Positions 1-13,942 are shown, numbered from the stretch's first letter. The stretch is DNA of 64,000 bases from Dipylidium caninum (GCA_017562135.1 QEYB01001296.1:706833-770832); one strand, 5' to 3'. Notes: a model not told the origin generated them from the sequence alone. Program-made: numbers and translations.

Positions 1-1329
1 ACGATGCGAAGAAAGGGAGAAACAGCAGAGGCCAACCCCACTAAATCGAGTTGCGAATTTAGTGGTTCTGTAGATGTCAGGTATGCCAAAAGGTGTATCC
101 ACAATTCAAGCGTACTATGAGAGCTTTAGAGTGGTACGCCTAGGAGTGGTGTTATCTGCTAGAGTATTCCCAACTCAGTTTATGTGAATCTTCTCGTTCC
201 TCGAACAACCTGTTTGGTATTGACTCCTAGAACCTACCGGATGGTTTGGGGAGTTCGGGGGATAGTTTCCGTATCTCCCGTGAAGATTCTCATTGGAAGC
301 GACATGCATCTTTGCGGAGCTCGAAAGACCGACGCGGTCGCCGGCATTACGCTTTTCGCCTAAATCCTATAAATATTTACATTAATGCTGTTAGCCACCC
401 GTGGGGACAGAAAGTGGAGAATGACATTAGCGAGAGTACATGTGAACAACTTCAGTGGTGTTTAATTATATTTCCTGGTTAGAGGCCGGTTAGGGGTGTT
501 AAATTAAATTCGGACAATTGTTTGGTAATAGGTTTCTGTCATAGTTGGGGTTGGGGAGGACGTAGCCACACAGCTGTTTCACCTGTCTCAGCAGCGGTAC
601 TCGAGCAAGTCATGAAACACCTTTACCTGGGCCTTGTACCCCGTTACATAGTTCCCATGGGAGAATTGGTGGAAGTTACGTCCATTTTTCAGACCGTACA
701 AAATCAACGTCCTTATTTTTACATATAGACAATGTTAATAACAAAACACTACCTTAAGCCACAAAAGATAATAATTTTGCTAACAACGAGTTGCAGATTC
801 TTTTTTGGCAAAGAAATTGCCTGTCGCCATGTAAGCGTTATTGAAGGCCAGAGGTTGTGAGCGTGTTAGGAAGATTTTACAGGTGAATGAATTAATTACC
901 TTCGGCACAGATGCGGGAAAGTATCCTCTGTGACCCTAAATGATGAATTACTGTCCAAAACTAGATTTGACTTAGTTCGTTGTATTCAAATAACAGCGAT
1001 GGTTTAGTTCAAACTGACCACAAGCAGGTTAAATAGGAAGTTTTAGTTAGATAAACATACTTAGGTCGCAGAACAGATAATGGATATGTTAGTGTTGCAG
1101 ATGATGCAAAGTAGCCTTTTCAAAATGAAATAACTTCCATTAAACGCAAGAGGAGTACCTTGGCTGTATAAGTTTGTAAAGATCTGGAGGCGAGCTGAGA
1201 AATAACGTAAAGGTGTTAATCCAATAGATGCGCAATTAACAAAGTTATTTTGAGAGAAAATACAAAATTTAGTATCGGGCAATCCCATAAAAAGGTTGGT
1301 TGGACGTCTCGCAAATCGGAGGTCATGAC
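1..1329. other. Non-coding or unresolved 3' flank of the RhoGEF gene
   Basis: No recognisable gene. The ORFs at 246-482 and 522-728 on the plus strand have no family signature. On the minus strand an open stretch of about 30 codons upstream of a donor-like site near position 625 could be a further exon, but it has no family resemblance and its acceptor is weak. The last RhoGEF exon or exons, and its polyadenylation site, probably lie here or before the window. Confidence 0.4.
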
Positions 1330-4300
1330 CGGCCAATAGTTTCTTAGCTTTGACGGTGTGTACATCCAATGGCTAGTCTCATCATTGAGTTGGTCGCCAA
1401 TCAAGCTGACAGGTATAAACTCGGAGGACTAAAGAGTAGACTATACGTCCACAGCGAAAGGAAGATTTCAAAGAAAGGCAAAAACTTCTAGAACAATTAT
1501 TTGGCGCTCCCAAGAAGTTCGGCACAGCTGCTTAACATCAGCCTATACACTCACTTCTGGAGGCTTGACTATACTTTCTGCCAAATTTTTAGAGACAAGA
1601 GCACAAATATTTTCCACGAAAAAAACATCATTTTTGTAACAAAAAAGAGGCATTTTAAGGGCAACCAATTTTACGCACAAGTGGATTTATAGTTGACAAA
1701 CTGTTCCATTGGCACCAACACAACGGATGAATCAAATGATCAGAGAAGAGACATTTTAATAGATGCAAACTGGAGATAGTACATTTACCGTGCTTCCATC
1801 GCTTCGAGAAGAGGGATTGTGTGAGAGAGAGGAGGGGCTCCTGTCAAAATCTGCCTTTGAGGAGGTAGGTAAGCTGGTGTTCGAACCTGTGGGCGCAAAA
1901 ACAATTTACTTAGATGGGAGGAAAGGGAGGGGGGACATAGCGATGACGGATTCATTTGAAAAGAGTACGGAGAGATTCAACTCACCATGCCGCCTAAGGC
2001 GACTCACGTCGATGCCACGACTGGCATGCAGGTCAATGAGCTCTTGCAAAGTTCGACGGTCTTCCTCATATTGTTGCTGCTTTTCAACAAGGTCTTTGGC
2101 TAAGTTCTTCAATTTCTGATCCTCTCGCTCAAGTCGAGCCTCCTCCTTCTGTTTATGCGAAGCCCAAGCGTTCTGTTCATCTTCAGTTTTTTTTTGAAGG
2201 GATCTTAAACACTCCAACTCCCGTTTTGTATTAATTGAAGTTTGCTAACAAAAATAAGCACACTATTGAGAACGGGAAGGAAGGTTTAATAAGTTTCATA
2301 TTCAACGTTTGTATACTTCTCAACACTAATCGGGTAAAAATCAACAATTTCTGAGAAATAGACAAGTCATCTGTGCAAATTAACAAAACTGTATGTACAG
2401 GAAATGCGAATATTTACGACATGAATAACAGCTTACGCCCCCAACTATATCAACTTCGGTCTTGAGACGGAGATTATCTTTTTCCAGCTCCAAACAGCGT
2501 ATATACTGTCCCTCGTAGTTTTCCTAACACAATAAAGAAAAGATGTAGGCCATTTAGCAATTATAAGTTGGATTAGCTGTAGTATTACTAACTGGCTACG
2601 AGTTGAGTGGTAGAGATTGTTGCGATTTATTGTAAAATGTCTGCTGTGTCTTTGTTTCTCGTAAAATGCTTTTCTACTAATCATTTAAAGCCAATGAACT
2701 TAATTAAAGAAATATGATTTACTTAAGTGCTAGGTATCAAAATTACAGAACATAAATTGGGTAAAAACCAAATCTGACTGCCGCTTAGAATCGGTTGTTA
2801 CCTCAAGATGCGACATTATCACTAATTTGCACACACACACATCGGAACTTTATAAAGATATTATCCAAAAAAGTATAAGACGTAATGTTGCCCTCGGACA
2901 AAATTCAACCTCTGTACTAAAAAACAAATCGCTTTTTACTTCGAAAAGCGCGTGGAATGGAGAGAGAGAGGGAGAGGGGGGGGGGAGTTGTATACGCACA
3001 AGGAGAGAGCGAGCGAGCTCTTGAATTTCCGCTATAAGGAGAGTGGGGTTTGCAATGCAGGTAAGAGAGGACTCCGAAGTACCCTCAGAGCGGTCCAACT
3101 CCGAGGACTGGTAGTCTCGCTGGAAATCCGAGGAACCGTCGGCACGACGCCTACTTCCCGTACGAAGCAAATTCGAAAGGCGGTTCTGTGACTTAAGGCC
3201 AACAATAGACTCAGGTGGAAGCAAATCACGTATGCAATAATAAAACATGAATACTTATCCAAAATATTTAGCAGATTTTCATGTGTAGGACTTAAGATAA
3301 TGGAAACTTTAACTGATACTACGCTGACCGAATTTACATAAGATGAAAGGGAGAAAAAGTAAATTGCTGAATTTAGTCGGTAAAACTGCCTGATCCGGCT
3401 GAAAGTTAAAAAAGTAGGATATTCAAAAGTATGCATCATGCTCATTTAGTAGTTAAAATGATAAAAAAAAACATCGGACTTGCATGACACAGGAAATTAA
3501 AAACCTAGGATTCTGTGACCCCATGCGAAAAATTTTTGTCATTATTTAGCAAAAGATTTCCTTTATTATGTGCATTTTGGAGCACACTGGCAAGCGACCT
3601 GTTATGGCAACTACTTAAGCATAGATAAAGGAGGAGTTGAATTGGGCTTTATGACAACTTTGTTGGTTAGGAGAGAGGCCTAAATCTTGTTGAGGATGCG
3701 TCAACTCGAGAAGTTAATAATTATATGACGAGAGTGATACCTACCTCCATGCTGTTACGATGATTCGATTTCGTGTGATGACTCTATATAAGGTAAGTTT
3801 AATGAAATTCGTGCGCCTACAATATGGAATTCCAAGTATAATAATTACTTACTTTGGGTTTGATTCGGAAGGTACCACTTTCCTTCTCAAGACGTCCTAC
3901 AAACGGAAAAGATAAGTAGTGGTTACGGCTATTGCTTAGGTAGGAAACTTGAATTACTCTAGGGCATTACTGCATAGATTTTCAGAGACGACCGGGCTAT
4001 GGCACTAAGACACAAGAGTAGCAACTTGGAAAAGAAGTTACCCTGTAACTTGAGATTAAGAAGGAAGAAATAAGTTCCCCACACACTATATCCTCTCAGC
4101 ACTATTGAATATCGGTTGAGCGGATTTAGGAAATAGCAGGCAAACCATGTATAAAAACAGTCCTTTTATTCCGTGTATAAGAGCAAACAAAAAAGACAGT
4201 GGAAACGAAGTTTTGGCGTTCCTCTTTAGTTTTCCACGAATTTTAGAGTTCACAATTAATAACTGGTCACGTTCTTTTACAATACATTCATAAGCACTAG

Positions 4301-7300
4301 AGGGAATTAATGACTTTGGATAGCCAACTACTTTCGAGGAAATAAACAATCGATGTCTGTTTACCCAGCTAAAGAAATGAGTGCAGGGGGACCTACTTTT
4401 GGATGAATCGTTGTTGCCGCTGTTTTCAGGCGTCGGCGGCATGATGTTGGAACAGGAGGGACGACGGTCGGCAACATCGGAAGCACTTCGACTCAGGCAA
4501 GTTGGATCAGGCTCTCCACATATGCTCGTCAACTGCATTACTTTAACATACAAAAAATCATGAATTGAGTAGAGTTCAATTTCATTACTTCTATATTACA
4601 ACCGCAGAAGTCTTAAATACCACCATTTAGCGGCCTATTCCCAAAGACTCGAACTAGCAAATTATCCATTTACAAATGTTATCATTGTGAAAAGAAGTAT
4701 CCTTGTTTGGAGTGCGCTGCCGACGACTTCACTTTCACTTAGGTAATCATTCTATCCCGGAGCCGACAACTGCAGCTTGTCAGTAAATAAAAAAAGGGCT
4801 TAAACGGGAAGGTGGCTACTAACACCACCAAAAGCAATCTTCATGGTAGCGTTTATAAAAAAAGAGGATTAAGTTTCTCTGGACGTACTGCTTTTCATGA
4901 ATTTCTCGTGAAGATTATGTACTCTTGTCTGGGTATCATCGATTTGCTGCATATCTGACTGACTGTTCAAAGAGCGTCGATATGACTGTTGATCTCTACC
5001 CGTGGAACGACCACTGTTAGACCGCGACGCAGATGTGGTTAGACCCTCATCAACAAACAGAGTCCTGAACACGGTATTTCGAACATCCCATTGAGCAAAT
5101 ATATCGTCAGTTAACCGACTTATTAACTCCAATTTCTCCTCTTGTCTCTTCCTACGTTCTTCCGCTGCTTCAAGCTCTCGGGTGTTTTTCCGCATTACTA
5201 AAGGGATTTAATGTGCATACGATAAGTAAAGAATTTCTAAGAATATTATTTCAGTTAAAGCATTTTACGGCGAATGTAGAGAAAATTTTGTTAAGGGAAA
5301 GAGGGGTCGTGTTTACAACTTAATAAAAAAACTAGTTTGTTAAAGGCTCATAGCTGATAATTATACACGCGGAATCAGTTAAAAGTGACTGACAATTATT
5401 TAACTTAAAAAAACCTTATAGGATTGACCGATGGAGGTCGTCACAGAGTCAATTGTAGCAAACTGATTTCAGATATGGTTAAAGATTCGCGAGAAAGAAG
5501 CAGAAGAGGAGTCTTAAGTGATATTTAAACAAGTGAGCACATACGTATGCTCTCCATTTCTGACTCGTATACTTTTCCAAAGTTATCAAATCCTTCAGTA
5601 AAGATCTTCTGCCACCGAGCGACCTCGTCATGCGTGGAGCAGATGAATTTACTCAGAGTCGGAGCGGTATTCTTCGAGTCTATGAGAATTATGAAGGTCA
5701 GGGGAGAACCAGCTTGGTCGCGAAAGTATCCAAAGTGCTTCGACCATATTAAGATTGGGGGCTGTATTATAAGAGCAATAGTAAGTCCCTTATTAATTTA
5801 TTCAATGTGCGAGCAAATATAAAGTATTAACAAGAAAGAAGCATTTGTATAATAAATTCCTCTCCATTATTCGACGAAGGTAGAGATAAATGAAGGAAAA
5901 GGGGATGTTTGTCAGTTTACTAGCTTTTATAGACGGCAACTGTAAATAGTGACTATGAAATCTTAATTTTTCATGAATGTCTCCATTAAAACATGGGCAC
6001 AAGTATTCAATAATTGACCTAAATGATCATACAGTTAGATTTTATTTTCCCAAATGTAACAAATCATTAAAAAGGAAATTATAAGTTTCAGGAAATACTT
6101 CAATTTATTATCCGTCATATTTAAGCATATTGTTCAAGAGGGTCACTTAGTGAGTTTGTGCAGATATCGCAAAAGGAGGGGAATATGTAGAGTGAAAGAA
6201 CTAACGCCGAATGGTTAGCACTCTCCGCACGAATAGACTATCAACGTTTCTTACCATGTTAGTGTCTCGATAGAGAGAAAATTTCCCAGTTTCGGGGTCT
6301 TGACGAAGTAGGAAGAAGCAGTCTTTGAGAGCGACACCGTGAAGTTCTAAACTTCAAAAAGTTGCATACAGAGAAGTTAAAAATATGCACTTTGTGGGTT
6401 AAAATGCATACACGGACTGACAGTGCCTGGATTAAGCAAATAAGATACACAAGAAATATGAAAGTTTAAAGAAAGCAACAATTATACAATAATAATGAAA
6501 CACGTGTGTTCTAAGTAAGGGGAAGTGGTGAATATTTGACAAATCATTCCGGAGTTTTCAATTTTCCAAAGCCACACAATGTACCGAAATGAACAGAGGA
6601 AAGGAGTCAGTTTAGCTGGGATGCTGGACGTTTAAATGCTGCAAAACCCGCTTGGCATATAAGTGACTTATAGGGCAGCAGTTCTCGGATGAGCGAATTT
6701 TTGACAGGCAACTATTTAGTTAACTAATTTTGCACTAAGAAATAAAAAAAACTGTGCCATACACCACGGAATGTATACTGACCAACATTGCATGATTTTC
6801 CACCTTCCCTGCGGCTTTGGATGACAAGTTTATCATAATTGATTAACTTGGCGTCTGGTGCTTCCATCCACTCAAGGAGAGTTTTGTGTTTGGTATTACT
6901 GCTGTCCACGTCGACCCAGTCTTCCTTCAGGTTATTCGCAAAGTAACGCAACTTCTCCGCATGCACCAAATCGGTCATTTTCTGTTGTGCTCCCAGAAGC
7001 AAACTTTGGGCTGCTCTGCGAGATGCATTCAGGTCGTCAAGTTCAGTTGAGTCATCTTGAACTGAAGGAGAAGTGATTATTCACAGGTGTCTGAATGTGT
7101 GGATTTTATCTAAAGCCCTAACAACTAGCAAATAGAGTTGTGAGAGGTCAATTCACGTGAACGGCCGCAAAAATTTTTGTAACGATGGGTAAAATACCAG
7201 TCAAGTTTGTACGGATTTTACTGAAAATTGTAGACAGTTAGTTGGAGACTCGTTCCTTCCCCTTCTAATATTTTTGTGAGTTTCGATTACGATAAATTCA

Positions 7301-10300
7301 AGGCTACTTTTTCAGGGCAAGGTAAATATAGGACTTAAATGTAGTGCATGTAAAAGAGTCAACTAGTAAAGTGTAGACTGGTAACGCTCGACGGTGATAG
7401 TTTAAGTTACTGCAATCTCGAGTTATATGGATATTTGCGACACAGTAATTTACTAAGTCAAGAGCATTCCGCCGCTACACTACTGTCAATATGAGCACGA
7501 CGTAAGCCATGCAGTGTTAGCGCGCACCTGAAAAGGAGGCTGCCCAAGTGTGGCCAATGTTGACTACCTGCATTCGTCGTTTCAGTTGGCTGCACTGATC
7601 ATGCACACAGAGTGGGTTAGGCTGTGATATGATGTAAGAGCGTGGCAGTCACCATTGGCGTTTGTTAAATGGCCCCACACGGGGTTATATCATTTGAAGA
7701 TAACTACTAGGGCAATAGAAGAATACACCATTCCTCTACAGACGAAGAAACAGTGTGAGATATATCGGATACCCATCATTCGACCTATAACCATCCTGGA
7801 AAGACCGTTGCAAAGAGTATATAAAACCAGGAAGCGGTGTAAATGTGCACGCGTCAACGCTCGTGAGGGGGCACAATGAGACTGCAGCTAAGTGAATAGG
7901 CCATAAGTGTTGCTGCTGCAGTGGTTCATAATAATATTGGTTGAGAACACTTTACCCTTTTCAGTAATTTTCGATTTAAAATTTTGAGATAATCCAAATC
8001 TTTGCTAGTGGCTTTTTTACGTTAACATACCAATGGTGTCTGATATAATTCCAGAGAGGAGGGTCTCAATCTTGGTCCAGCGTTGTATAATTATCATGTA
8101 GCAATCAGTAATAGTTCGTCTCTTAGTCCGTGGTTCTCTTTCACATGCCTGTTGAGATAAAAGAGAACCACAATGAGGTTACTTTAATTAATGCGGAGAA
8201 AAGCAATTTGCCTAAGAATGCTAACAATGTCTGAACTGTTGGGAGGGGCCTTTGCCATAGCCGAGGTTTAACATGTTAACATAAACATAAATGACAGACA
8301 ATAAGAATACAACACAACCCGTGAAACCTTAAAATGCCTAAAGTAAGAAAATATACTTCACGTAAGTGGTTTAATAAAAACTGGCTGAAATTTAGCAAAC
8401 AGGATTAACAAGATTACGAGATATGCTTTAGGAGAACAATTTGTCCTATCCATTTCCTGTAAATGAAGGAGAGAATTGAACTTCTTAAAAACGGGTATGT
8501 GATTTTGTTTTCGCATTTCGCAAATAGTCACGAATTTGAAAACTTTCGGTATGTGAAATAAGGGGGCCAAATGAAGAGAATAATTGATAATAAAACAAGG
8601 AAAATATGGTAAAGGTTTAATATTTGTCTCATTTTGTTATAAGACGACAGTTTTGTTTGGAGTGAACACAACTTGCATTTAATCAAAGAAATCATTATCG
8701 AGAGTGTGTTTGCTCAAAGTGACAGCCGCCTGCCCAGAGTGCATTTAGGCAAATAGCGATGTAAACGGCGAAAACTAGTGACTTTTTGTTTTAGTGAGTT
8801 GAAGGGTCCACAAAGTGGAGCTCTGCAAGAGTGGGGACACCGTATGGGAGAACCTGACTTAACAAGAATTAATCAGTTTACAAAACCAACAGAAAGGCCT
8901 AAAAGCGCATTGAACTGGTAGAACCGAAAGAATTGACAATTTAAGAAAAAAATAATTCTCACGGCAAATTTATTATGGAAATGAATTAAAGCCTTCACAC
9001 TTAGATGTGACTGTGAATTTTACGCGAAAAAAACGGTGGTTTGAGAAGTAGAATTGTACATAAAGTTAAAGATATCAATATAAGTATTCAAGGAAGACAA
9101 AGATACCGTGAGACATTATTTTCTATAAATATATTGCCCAACAATCATTATCGAAAAGAGCTAGAAGTATATACCCTCTTCGAATATGAAGGTAAGCATA
9201 GGCACGAAAATGAGCGTATATTTTGACGACAAATACTGATCATCGGTGCTTATTACAGCATTGCATTTATCTTGGTATTAGATAAATATACAGGAAGTAA
9301 CGAAATGATTCCTTCAATGCAAAAAAAATATTTTATAATTGCCACAGTACTTGTTCGATTCCTCATGTGGATAACGCAACAATTCCGTAATTTCACATCT
9401 CACTGGTAAATTTTGCAGAGAATTCTTTTTGCAGTAACTTAAAATCAAATACTCAGTAGAAGACGGAAAGGATGATGTGGTAAGACACTCATAAGGCCGC
9501 ATTTTAATCCATCCGAAAAAGTACGACCCATTTCAAAATACACCAGATAGCTAGTGTCCAAAAATGATATCCTACTTTGTAAATAAGCCTCAGTTCGAAT
9601 TCTTTCAATGTTCTATCCGAAGTCGTGGCATCTCTGCCAGTGGCCTAAGACTGTAAATGCGGTAAATGTCGAAAGGGAAAGGTAGGAGTAACTTCTGGTA
9701 GGGTACTTACGCTCAAACGTTCCGCCACACTTCGGTTGGCCCTTAAGATATTAAGGCTATCACTCAGAGATGATTGGACAAACATCAGTGCACCGTATGC
9801 TTCGGTCAAGCGACAAAGGATACTTTCTGTCAACTGTAAGAGGAAGCAAATTTGGAACTTAGGAGGACTCAAAGAATAGATATCTTAATTACATTATAAA
9901 GGCGATCATTTAGTCCAAAGTAGGATAGTGGAAAAAAAAACAATAAAGAAGTTAAGATTTTGTGTGCTGCTTTGGGAAAGCCTCCACACATTCGCCAAAC
10001 GAATGGCAAAAATTTTAATCCACCATTGTTTCACAAAAGACTGCTACTTCCATCCCGCGGAATAGGGCAGTAAAAGTTAGATTACGAATCTGCCTTACAG
10101 CAAATGCTGGTGTTAGTGATGAAACCAACTGCTAAAAGGATAGCTCGAGGGATGAAAAGTCAATCATAGGAGCAAGAATATACAACATGCATCAACCGCT
10201 GAAAGCAGCGTTAGGGAAAATAGCACTAAAGCAAAACTTTTAACATCATATTTGTTTTGAGTATTCTCGTAAAAAAGGTACACTGACAGACCTTTATAAA

Positions 10301-13300
10301 AAAAAAACGTTCTATTATCAACAAAAATTTTAGTCTAGGGTAGCTTGTTACCAGTGGGTTTTGCAAGTGCCAAATCGGCTCAATGATGGTATAATCAGCC
10401 AAATATTTTTCTGGACTCTATTCCACATAAAATAGTCACTTCATTGAACACTGAGAGGCATCTCAATGAAAAGTTTTTCAAGACAAATGCACGTCAATCG
10501 GTTTTACTAGGAACAATCCGGCTCTTGCAATGAAAAAAGTATATAAATACTCGGATGTCATGCACTCAACAGCTAAAGTAAAATCCATGCTCAGAGCAGG
10601 TTTACGTAGCTGACCTAAAAAGGCCTGATATGTCGATCCTTTTGATTTTTCCTTTATCTCTTACGACAAGGAATGAGTCAAAATTATGGCTTGACCTTAC
10701 TCCTATTTTCAATCACCGTGATTGATAAAGAATTTCTGTGGAAGAAAGACTAAAAAATTTGCGGCTACCGGTGACAATAAGAGAAATAACTGAGGCATTT
10801 CATCAAAGTGAATAAAATGCTGTTACCAGACAAGCGAACTTCGTAATCACCAATTTCACTAAACTTTGGCGGAACTCATTGTGAACCGAGACTTCAATCT
10901 GAATTTGTCGCACGGTATAGTAAGTTAATGCGAGCTTTTAAATTCAAACAGTTTCACGTAATGGAAACAACATAATGGCTAAAAGAGTTTTTAATTAAAG
11001 CTAAATGTATATGAAAATGGCTTCACCGTCAGTTTATTTTTTAATCATTCGATTGGGGGTCTGTTTGAGACCTCATGTAACGTGTTAGCGTAAGAGGATG
11101 TTTCCTTACTATTTTAAAAATCGTTTTGACAAATCATTATGTATCCTATTCAAGCTTATTCCTCTAAACGGGATCCGCACTTGATATCCTACTTCTTGTC
11201 TCCTTTTATTTGCACGATCTGGAACGATAATGTGCCGGTGTAATCAACTCGCTACATCTTCCCAATGGGGGGAAGTTGCGAACTTACAATTCTAATTTTT
11301 AGTTAAGATTTGATACATGTGCTTTAGTACAATAAAGCAATAATGTCGGTGATATATTAGAATAGTTGAAAGTCGACTAATAAGTATTTAGATAGGCATT
11401 ATAAATAATGAAGGAGTGCAAAAAAATGAGTAGTTATAAAGAACGGTCTAAACGTGATACCGAAAGGGGCGATAGTAATCATGTCAGTGGAGATGGATTA
11501 CAGTAAAGCATTACGGCTCAAAAACTTGCGGTTTTAATAAAACATTTTCCTAGGTTGTTGGTAATATGATCCGTTCTCGCATTATGAGCCTCCAACATGT
11601 AAGAAAGGAGACGGGTGTGGCCCTCTAGCACCACGTCCAACTGAGGAAAGAGATTGTTGCTCAAATTCAGGGATTGCTCGTGACTTGGTGGAAAGGCTTT
11701 CAAGTAGACATCACGTATCATAACGAGCAAGTCCACATAGCGTATCTCTGTCGAGATAAGTTCTGCAAAAGGGGAATTAAAGTAGCATTTCACATAGGAT
11801 GTTCGGATACATTCCAAATATTCTTCATTTTAAAATACTTATTTGAAACCCTATTTGAGCCACATTAGTTGTGTTGACTGGAAGATTTATTAGGTTGACA
11901 AGCCGCATGGTTTAGAAACGATTTGAGGAGCATACAGACACATTTCAAATTCGTCGAATTAGCACGTATTGAATGATGTTCAGCCAAAAGTCAGACATAT
12001 GAATGATAGTGAAGTTCAAACTCTTAATTAACATGACTAAAGGTGATTTATCAATCCAAGAGGGCTAATAACAAAACAAAGACATAAAAATTTCGGGAAA
12101 TATAGAATAAGATTCACTAGTTTAGGGGACCATAAATCTTAATGGTTACGAAATCTCCACTTAAAAATTAAAAAACGGAAAAAGTTTTAACAAAACACTA
12201 CTCAACGGTAAGAAAAGATTGAAGCCCTCAGTTAGCAAATAACATAACGTAGAATTAAATAGGAGAGTAAAAATAGCTTGAATGTCTGATAGAACGACGT
12301 ATGGGAATCCCCTGGGAATGTGCTTTTACAATATCGAAGAAATTTTAGGTGGAACAGACAACTACACAACAACGAGTGTAATACTGGGCGAACGTAATAA
12401 GCAAGTTAGAAGAATGTTAACTCGCCCCAAATTTTGTCATTCCGACTGATGAAGTGAGTAGAATACTGTAATCGCTTGTCCTCACCGAGAAAGGCAAGCC
12501 AACTTGGACATTCGACAAGATACTGACCATTTTCAATGAGCTCTTCAGGAGTAGAAAAGTGCTCTGAGGTTTCCAGGCTTTGAGGGGTCGTATTGTCACC
12601 GATTTCGATGAAGTGTTCATCCACCTCTGTCGTGACAGCTGTGTCATTCCGTGAGCTAGAAAGATAAAAGTTAGAGGGGTACCTATTAAATTGAATAACT
12701 GTCAAAAGTCCACGAATCATTCACTGGCTAGAAAGACGCTTGTAAACGAATTACCACTGAAACTTCTCTTTTACTGTGCTTCATAAATAAAACCTTGATG
12801 GTTTGTGGCTTGACAAACTGAGAAAGAAACTGTGACAATTTTTTCCAAGGCTTATAGTCGTGCACCTTTTTCTTTTACAATACTTTTATTAATAGATTCC
12901 ATATGAGAAGAGAGGGGGGGGAGGCTGGACCTAAGACTTTTAATCCACTCAACCTTCTTACCAAACGCTTAAAAACCAAAACTGCATAAATGGCAATAAG
13001 CTGCGGGTTTTGGGGTCACTAAACCAGCATCAAACCTTGAATCCAGTTAACGGAGGTGCAGATTAAGAAAGAAGTAAAGCTGATGTATTCTATCATGAAA
13101 ATTGACTCACTATTAAAGTTATAGAAGGAATACTTTAGCTTAAAAGTAAAAAAGAATCAAAAATTTAGACAAATGCAGTAAACAGTGCTATTAAGATGCG
13201 CCTAATTCCAGAAATTTCAGGTATTTTATGATCTTGCTACCGTTCTGAAAAAATTATTGCCATATCGGGCAAAAAACTCATGCGTATTGACAATAACCGC

Positions 13301-13382
13301 TAATTACTAGGTATTGGAGGAAAACAAGTGCAGACGCGTGAACTTGCCTTGTATTTGTGAGTTCCGTCGACGGTTCCGATTC
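1330..13382 (-). CDS. Rho guanine-nucleotide exchange factor (DH-PH, C-terminal coiled coil), partial gene model
   Basis: Dbl-family activator that would load GTP onto RhoA-type GTPases at membrane or cytoskeleton. Exons, 5'->3' on the minus strand: 13382-13348, 12655-12426, 11762-11530, 9833-9711, 8148-8031, 7061-6783, 6346-6255, 5761-5545, 5197-4889, 4540-4397, 3896-3853, 3783-3745, 3209-3083, 2821-2802, 2523-2437, 2244-1986, 1886-1789 and a less sure 1428-1330. Reading phase agrees at every junction; 13382 to 1789 sums to 818 codons. DH begins at IWELISTEIRYVDLL (CR1), continues with LFPQLDVVLEGHTRLLSYML, then LTEAYGALMFVQSS, and CR3 reads DCYMIIIQRWTKIETLL where the family usually has QRxTKYPLLL. 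PH follows: VALKDCFFLLRQDPETGKF in one exon, ICSTHDEVARWQKIF in the next. After PH come a charged linker (RELEAAEERRKRQEEKLEL), Ser-rich segments and coiled coil (CLELEKDNLRLKTEVD; EREDQKLKNLAKDLVEKQQQ). This order matches ARHGEF2/AKAP13/ARHGEF18/28. The true start lies upstream and was not found; the 3' end is uncertain. An in-frame stop at about 4873 is avoided only if donor A|GTACGT at 4889 is used. Confidence 0.87.
2960..2986. repeat. GA/G-rich low-complexity tract
   Basis: An AG-dinucleotide run passing into ten consecutive Gs. It lies in the RhoGEF intron just downstream of the 3209-3083 exon. Confidence 0.85.
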
Positions 13383-13942
13383 CTGAAAAAAAATAGGGAA
13401 AGTCCAACAGAGGTCTTTTATTGAGAGAGAAAAAACGTCACAAGAATGGCCGTCAAACGTGGTAATCATAAAAAAACAAGCCCGAATGCATGATTCTTTA
13501 TGAAATAATTAGTAAAAGCGTGGACTATAATAGGGGGATCAAGATGAAAGCCCTTGGCAATGTTAACTTTATTAAGCAATTTATCAACAAGTTATGGTGC
13601 AATATCTTTAGCTTTTCGCCATTCAACCCAAAAAATTGTAACTGTTACTGGTCGGCATAATGAAAAACCCTAAGGTTCGCAATAAAGCGTTAAGAATTGA
13701 GACGAGTTAAGATAACGGGAACGACGGCTTTTTAGTACGGAAGCAAGGGGGATTTCAAGTTATGCAAGATTCCTTAACTTACTTCAGAATCTGGGCCCAT
13801 CCTACGGAAGGCGAATGAAAATCCGTAAATCTATCCAAAAATTTGAAGTGTGTTTGAAAAAACGCCTTCGAGTTTAAAGGAAGAGATTCTAAGATTTGTG
13901 TGGTTTGACCGCATTTCTGAATGGCAACTACATGAAGATGAG

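Noticed and set aside
1906..2217. RhoGEF ending at the stop at 1906
   Set aside because: A strong donor CATG|GTGAGT at 1986 and an in-phase downstream exon (1886-1789) make read-through to this stop unlikely, though it could be an intron-retention isoform.
2820..2845. Short ACAC run as a CRISPR or satellite repeat
   Set aside because: It is only a brief dinucleotide run. No CRISPR-like repeat-spacer structure exists anywhere in the window, which is eukaryotic.
4086..4553. 155-codon minus-strand ORF as one exon
   Set aside because: Only 4540-4397 fits the RhoGEF phase chain. Past the AAAA|GTAGGT donor it reads intron sequence ending in a hydrophobic stretch unlike the protein.
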